From NCBI GenBank assembly GCA_019309245.1, contig JAFDGP010000060.1, positions 1 to 10,514 on the forward strand: a stretch of 10,514 nucleotides of DNA, written 5' to 3'. Each line of letters begins with the position of its first letter. Within the stretch, counting starts at the first letter, position 1. Shown in pieces: positions 6,710 to 10,514 of this stretch. This stretch comes from Deltaproteobacteria bacterium (GTDB lineage: Bacteria; Desulfobacterota; Desulfobacteria; Desulfobacterales; C00003060). The notes below the pieces were generated by a model that worked only from the letters and a program-made list of their open reading frames with translations, was not told where the DNA came from and did not search any database. Both the position numbers and the translations under genes were made by a program.

Positions 6710-7472
6710 AGGCGTCGTCTCCAAGGTAGGCGGAGATTACAGCTGGGTTGTTTTGGATCTGTCGGGGTGTGCCCTGCGCGATGTCGGTGCCGTAGTTGAG
6801 GACCACAATCTCATCAGAGATTTCCATGGCCACATCCATATTGTGTTCCACCAGCAATACAGTGATCCCTCGGTCCCGGATCTTGCAAATGAGGTTTCCC
6901 AGTGCACGGCTCTCCGTTGGATCCAGGCCCGATGCAGGCTCGTCCAGGAGCAAGAGCTTCGGCGCTGTCGCCAGGGCCCTGGCGATTTCCAGGTGGCGCT
7001 GCAACCCGAAGGGCAATCCTGCTGAATTGTCATAGGCCCTTTGTGTCAGGCCTACAAAATCCAGGAGTTCCAGGGCGCGTTCTAAGATGGCCTTTTCCCG
7101 TCTGCGGGCCGAAGTCAGGCGCAAGGCACTTGCCACGAGTCCCACCCGGGTGTGGGTATGGCAACCCATCATCACATTTTCAACAACGGTCATGCTGCTG
7201 AAAAGCTCCACGTTTTGAAACGTGCGGGCAATCCCCTTGGCAGCGATTACATGGGGTTTAAGTCCGTCGATTCTTTCCCCGCAAAACAAAACCTCTCCGG
7301 TGGTGATGGCTTCGAAGCCTGTTATAATGTTGTACAGCGTGGTTTTCCCGGCGCCGTTAGGCCCGATCAGGGCTTTTACCTGCCCTTCATTTACGCAAAA
7401 CGAGACCCGCGTTAAAGCGTTGAGACCCCCGAAGGATTTTGCGATATTTTTGACTTCCAGAATCTTTTCCAC
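6702..7472 (-). CDS. livG: LivG-type branched-chain amino acid ABC transporter ATPase
   Basis: A 256-aa ABC ATPase. Walker A is GPNGAGKTT at 37-45, FQNVELF at 85-91 is the Q-loop in its LivG form, the signature is PFGLQRHLEIARAL at 154-167, Walker B is LLLLDEPASGLDP at 173-185, and the switch His is in VEHNMD at 208-213. The GLDPTES sequence after Walker B and the end ISAYLGDD are LivG-like and set it apart from the two LivF copies. In LIV importers LivG and LivF form the ATPase pair beneath LivH/LivM. This is the first gene of the minus-strand operon, yet no permease or binding-protein gene precedes it, so it must serve permeases encoded elsewhere if it works in transport. The start is a GTG at 7472 with only weak purine-rich sequence upstream; no better in-frame start exists before the TAG at 7506-7508. 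It overlaps livF copy 1 by 8 nt. Confidence 0.93.
   Translation of the reverse strand: MEKILEVKNIAKSFGGLNALTRVSFCVNEGQVKALIGPNGAGKTTLYNIITGFEAITTGEVLFCGERIDGLKPHVIAAKGIARTFQNVELFSSMTVVENVMMGCHTHTRVGLVASALRLTSARRREKAILERALELLDFVGLTQRAYDNSAGLPFGLQRHLEIARALATAPKLLLLDEPASGLDPTESRALGNLICKIRDRGITVLLVEHNMDVAMEISDEIVVLNYGTDIAQGTPRQIQNNPAVISAYLGDDAYA
6719..6723 (-). promoter_or_regulatory. Ribosome binding site deciding the livF copy 1 start
   Basis: TGGAG on the minus strand lies 9 nt upstream of the ATG at 6709 and within the livG coding end. It supports that ATG over the TTG at 6724. Confidence 0.45.
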
Positions 7473-7510
7473 GGCAACCAGGCCCGCTTTCCAAAGAATC
7501 GCCCACTAAC

Positions 7511-7539
7511 GATATATCCGGTTTTGGTCATTTAGACAA
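7511..7539 (-). promoter_or_regulatory. Candidate sigma70-type promoter of the livG operon
   Basis: On the minus strand TTGTCT (7534-7539, four of six matches to TTGACA) is followed after exactly 17 nt by TATATC (7511-7516, four of six matches to TATAAT). This would start transcription near 7504, about 30 nt before the livG GTG. Position and spacing are good but the hexamers are imperfect, so this is only a candidate. Confidence 0.3.
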
Positions 7540-7743
7540 GCGTCGGGGCAACGGACCGTGCAGGGGCCTTTGTCCTTAAGTCCGACCGACAATGACCTGA
7601 ACCAAGAAAAAGTTTCGCCGCGTCCTGTTCTTAAGCCGGCCCCCGCAGTGTCATTGCCCAGGGGCCACTGTTCGCAAACTGCACTGCATACTCGGCGTGG
7701 ATGTCGTGGGAATTGTTTTCATGAACTTCGGCCCCGACCGTCG

Positions 7744-7788
7744 CCTGAAGCGGCACGGGAGGGCTTTGAACGGAGGGGCCGCTTCAGG
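7744..7788. repeat. Perfect 11-bp inverted repeat upstream of the sensor kinase
   Basis: CCTGAAGCGGC at 7744-7754 is exactly repeated in inverse as GCCGCTTCAGG at 7778-7788, with 23 bases between. It lies about 90 bases before the kinase start. No T-run follows either arm, so an intrinsic terminator is unlikely. It could be an operator with two half-sites or a stem in a leader RNA. The right arm overlaps a weak -35-like TTCAGG, which would suit a regulator site. Confidence 0.5.
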
Positions 7789-7812
7789 TCCAGGCATGAA
7801 ACTTGCTACAAT
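7783..7812 (+). promoter_or_regulatory. Weak candidate promoter of the sensor kinase gene
   Basis: TACAAT at 7807-7812 matches the -10 consensus at five of six positions. The only -35 at a suitable distance, TTCAGG at 7783-7788 (18-nt spacer), matches three of six and lies in the right arm of the inverted repeat. It would give a leader of about 60 nt before the ATG. A weak -35 under an inverted repeat fits an activator-dependent or repressible promoter, but this is speculative. Confidence 0.22.
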
Positions 7813-7867
7813 ACAGTTAACTTTTTTACTGCAATCTCGTCTGGTTTGCTGGAAAAGACCCGCTGGA

Positions 7868-7873
7868 AAGGAG
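7868..7873 (+). promoter_or_regulatory. Ribosome binding site of the sensor kinase
   Basis: AAGGAG lies 5 nt before the ATG at 7879, a strong Shine-Dalgarno that fixes the start. Confidence 0.6.
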
Positions 7874-7878
7874 CTCCC

Positions 7879-10514
7879 ATGTTCTCATCGGCGTTGTTCA
7901 GAAAGAGCTTTCTTTCTATCCTTATTGTTGTTGTGTCGTTTGCCGTGGCCATATACAGCTTTTCGGTTCCTCACATCAAAAAAACCATCCACAGCATAGA
8001 GGAAGAATCGGCCAAGACCATCCTTGATAACGTCTACCGGCTGGTTGAGAGCCAGTATGCCTCCGTTGAATCTTACCGACAGTCCGCGCTTGACGCCTAC
8101 AAAAAACAGCTCAAGAATATCACCCTGATTGGAGAAGCCTTCCTGAGGACCAAGTATGAGCAATCCAGGCAAGGCGTGTTAAGCGAGGAAACGGCCAAGC
8201 GTGAGGCCCTGGAACAGCTGCGGAGCTTCCGGTACGGCAAGGACGACTATCTGTGGGTCTCCGACTACCGCTCCGTGTTGATTTCCCATCCGGACCCGAA
8301 ACTGTACAATGCTGATTTTTCCAAGGTGACCGATATCTACGGCAATCTGATCGTACCGCGCCTTGTCCAGGTGGCCCGGGAGAAAGGAGAGGGATTTACC
8401 TCCTATTTCTGGAGGCGTCTTGGAAAACAGGAGCCCATCGAAAAGCTTACCTACTCAAGAGATTTTTCGCCGTGGCAATGGGTGATCGGTACCGGGGTAT
8501 ATATCGACGATGTGGCGACGGAGGTGGCCAAGCGAAGAGAGAAGATCGTTGAAGACCTGCGACGAACGCTTCGGGGGATTAAGGTCGCCCGGACCGGATA
8601 CATGTATATTTTTGATTCCAAGATGAACATGATTATCCACCCCAATTCCAACATCGAGAACACGAATTTTTCCGGACTGCTGGATCCTGCCACCAACAAG
8701 CCCATCGGGCCGGAACTCATGGCCGTGGCCAGAAACGGTACGGGCAAGCTCAACTACAAGTGGGACCGTCCGGACGACAAAGGCAGATACGTTTATGACA
8801 AAACGTCGTGGGTCCGGTACTTTAAAGGGTTTGACTGGTATATCGCGACCTCCGTCTATGCCGATGAGCTGAACCGCAGCGCGATCCTTTTGGGGAACAG
8901 GATCCTGGTCTTTTCGGCAATCCTGTTGCTCCTTTCCATCGGCACGGCAAGCGTGTTCTTGCGGAAGATCACGGCGCCCGTCAAGGCCCTGTCCGACATG
9001 GCGCTCAAGGTAAGAGACGGGGACCTGACCGCGCGCTGTGACGTGGAGGGCCGGGACGAAATCGGGGTGTTGGCTTCGGCCTTCAACAGCATGGTGGGTC
9101 GACTCCGGGCCAACATTGCGACTCTGGACAACAAGGTACGAGAAAGGACCAGGGAGCTGGATGAAAAAAATGCAAGGCTCAAGGCGGAAGTCGCCGAGCG
9201 TAAGCGGGCGGAACAGGCCCTCCAGGAGGCCAAGGACGCGGCAGAGGCTGCCAGCCGCGCGAAGAGTGATTTTCTGGCAAATATGAGCCACGAAATCAGG
9301 ACCCCGTTGAATGCCATCATCGGAATGGTCGAGCTGGCCATGGACGGTGACCTGAGCGACCACGACAGAAACACCATGCACGTGATCAATGCGGAGGCGG
9401 ACTCGCTACTTCGAATCGTCAACGACATCCTGGATTTTTCCAAGATTGAAGCAGGGAGGCTTGAGCTGGAAGAGACTGACATTGACGTCGGAAGCCTTGT
9501 CGAAGACGTGGCGGCTGGCGTGGCGTGGCAGGCTGAAAAAAAGGGGGTGGAGGTGGTTTCGTTTGTCGGACAAGATATTGCCGAACGGCTCATGGGGGAC
9601 CCCGGCCGACTGCGCCAGGTTCTGATGAATCTGGCCGGAAACGCCGTCAAATTCACCCCGCGGGGTGAGGTCTATATCCGGGCGGAGTTGGCCGAAGACC
9701 TCGGCGATCGGGTTCGGGTTCGTTTTGCGGTCAAGGATACCGGGATCGGGATCTCGCAAGACAAGCAAGCCATGATTTTTGAAAGCTTTACGCAGGCCGA
9801 CGGGTCCACCACTCGAAAATACGGTGGGACCGGCCTGGGCACAACGATCTCCAAACACCTGGTCGAGCTGATGGGCGGGGTGCTTGAGGTTGAAAGCAAG
9901 GAAGGCCAAGGGAGTACCTTTTATTTTTCGGTAGTTCTGGGCAAGGGTTCAAAGCGGCCGAAGAAGTGCGATGCGGACATCGACCTGAAAGATTTGAAGG
10001 TCCTGATTGTGGACGACAACGCGAACAACCGGTACATCCTCGGCGAATATTTTAAACGCTGGGGCTGCGCCCCTACCGAAGCAAAGGACGGGAGAGAGGC
10101 CTTCATGCGTTTAAAAGAGGCCTGGTCGGAAAATAGCCCCTACGCCCTGGTCCTGACCGATTATCAGATGCCCGAAACAAACGGTTTGGATCTGGCCGTT
10201 CGGATCCGAGAGGATCGGCAGTTGGCCGAAACACCTGTTGTTCTGCTTTCTTCCATGAGTCTCCGAAGCGCCGAAGAGTGTGAAAGGATCGGTATCCAGG
10301 GCTACTTGACGAAACCCGTCCGTCGCGACGAGTTGCGCGGCGCAGTTCAAGCGGTGTTGGGTGCTGTTCCCCGGGCAAACCGCACAAGCCGGACTATGCC
10401 GGTCACGCATAACTGTCCGGCAGCAGCCTCCGGCAGAGAAATCCGGATCCTTGTGGCCGAAGACTACCCCACCAATCAACAGGTCGTGGTTCGACACCTT
10501 GAAAGTGCGGGCTA
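7879..10514 (+). CDS. Membrane hybrid histidine kinase, double Cache-HAMP-HisKA-HATPase-REC-REC (3' end outside window)
   Basis: An open frame of 878 codons runs off the right edge. Transmembrane helix 1 is about residues 11-30. An extracytoplasmic sensor with two Cache-like modules follows: GKDDYLWVSD at 120-129 with the end WQWVIGTGVYIDD, and GYMYIFD at 240-246 with the end FDWYIATSVYADE. Helix 2 is about 342-361, then HAMP to about 415, and a coiled coil (KVRERTRELDEKNARL and on). The H-box MSHEIRTPLN carries H471. The ATPase domain has the N-box (N584, N588), DTGIG at 620-624 and YGGTGLG at 648-654. Receiver 1 has the acidic pair D712/D713, phosphoacceptor D761 in TDYQMP and K812. A second receiver begins at about 855 (IRILVAED) and is cut off. 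This is a BarA-like phosphorelay kinase sensing a small extracytoplasmic ligand; Cache_2-type sensors often bind carboxylates or amino acids. All visible catalytic residues are present. It is divergent from the liv/paaK operon, which it may control (inference). Confidence 0.93.
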   Translation, partial: MFSSALFRKSFLSILIVVVSFAVAIYSFSVPHIKKTIHSIEEESAKTILDNVYRLVESQYASVESYRQSALDAYKKQLKNITLIGEAFLRTKYEQSRQGVLSEETAKREALEQLRSFRYGKDDYLWVSDYRSVLISHPDPKLYNADFSKVTDIYGNLIVPRLVQVAREKGEGFTSYFWRRLGKQEPIEKLTYSRDFSPWQWVIGTGVYIDDVATEVAKRREKIVEDLRRTLRGIKVARTGYMYIFDSKMNMIIHPNSNIENTNFSGLLDPATNKPIGPELMAVARNGTGKLNYKWDRPDDKGRYVYDKTSWVRYFKGFDWYIATSVYADELNRSAILLGNRILVFSAILLLLSIGTASVFLRKITAPVKALSDMALKVRDGDLTARCDVEGRDEIGVLASAFNSMVGRLRANIATLDNKVRERTRELDEKNARLKAEVAERKRAEQALQEAKDAAEAASRAKSDFLANMSHEIRTPLNAIIGMVELAMDGDLSDHDRNTMHVINAEADSLLRIVNDILDFSKIEAGRLELEETDIDVGSLVEDVAAGVAWQAEKKGVEVVSFVGQDIAERLMGDPGRLRQVLMNLAGNAVKFTPRGEVYIRAELAEDLGDRVRVRFAVKDTGIGISQDKQAMIFESFTQADGSTTRKYGGTGLGTTISKHLVELMGGVLEVESKEGQGSTFYFSVVLGKGSKRPKKCDADIDLKDLKVLIVDDNANNRYILGEYFKRWGCAPTEAKDGREAFMRLKEAWSENSPYALVLTDYQMPETNGLDLAVRIREDRQLAETPVVLLSSMSLRSAEECERIGIQGYLTKPVRRDELRGAVQAVLGAVPRANRTSRTMPVTHNCPAAASGREIRILVAEDYPTNQQVVVRHLESAG

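Larger units (their letters stand above)
7473..7878. other. Divergent intergenic region between livG and the sensor kinase
   Basis: These 406 bases carry no convincing gene on either strand. They should contain the start signals for both the minus-strand liv/paaK operon and the plus-strand kinase. I see candidate promoter elements facing each way and a perfect 11-bp inverted repeat, listed separately. I see no tRNA, CRISPR, insertion sequence or obvious terminator with a T-run. The region is large for promoters alone, so a leader RNA or regulator sites are possible. Confidence 0.7.

Noticed and set aside
7751..7769. Possible sigma54 promoter around CGGCACGGGAGGGCTTTGA
   Set aside because: The GGCAC part fits a -24 element, but the position ten bases on reads CT, not the required GC of the -12 element.
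7697..7999. A 100-codon plus-strand frame across the intergenic region into the kinase
   Set aside because: It overlaps the well-supported kinase start in another frame, has no motif, and its composition looks like out-of-frame reading.
8455..9381. A 308-codon open frame on the minus strand
   Set aside because: It lies wholly antisense to the hybrid kinase, whose domains from the Cache modules to the H-box are unmistakable in this stretch. The antisense product resembles no family, and long antisense frames are common in GC-rich coding DNA.

Overview
The window looks like a piece of a chromosome from an anaerobic deltaproteobacterium-type organism (Desulfobacterota, for example a sulfate reducer). 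This is an inference from gene style: LIV-family ABC ATPases interleaved with PaaK-like CoA ligases, a large multi-domain sensor kinase and moderately high G+C. No ribosomal or other taxonomic marker is present.

Layout. The first 71 bases hold the 3' end of a plus-strand gene ending in a bacterial SH3-like domain. From 100 to 7472 every gene lies on the minus strand. In transcription order these are livG, livF (copy 1), a PaaK-like protein (copy 1, strongly diverged), livF (copy 2), a PaaK-like protein (copy 2, closer to the family norm), a TlpA-like thioredoxin lipoprotein, and a 602-residue protein with a DUF89/ARMT1-like core. The first five genes overlap or nearly abut (8-nt, TTGA and ATGA overlaps), so they are very probably one operon. 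tlpA follows after 49 nt and the DUF89-like gene after a further 79 nt, so both may belong to it. A 406-base gap (7473-7878) separates this block from a divergent plus-strand gene that runs off the right edge. That gene encodes a membrane-bound hybrid histidine kinase with two Cache-type sensor modules, HAMP, HisKA, HATPase and at least two receiver domains.

How the genes may work together. LivG and LivF are cytoplasmic ATPases that normally sit with LivH/LivM permeases and a periplasmic binding protein, none of which is encoded here. The livF-paaK pair occurs twice in tandem. Both PaaK-like proteins have lost lysines expected in the nucleotide-binding and C-terminal motifs, and copy 1 has also lost much of the active-site pattern. 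A cautious reading is an accessory uptake and acyl/aryl-acid activation module whose ATPases serve permeases encoded elsewhere, with one or both ligase-like proteins altered in function. The duplicated ATPase/ligase-like arrangement without permeases, and the DUF89-like protein with a substituted metal site, are the parts most worth a second look.
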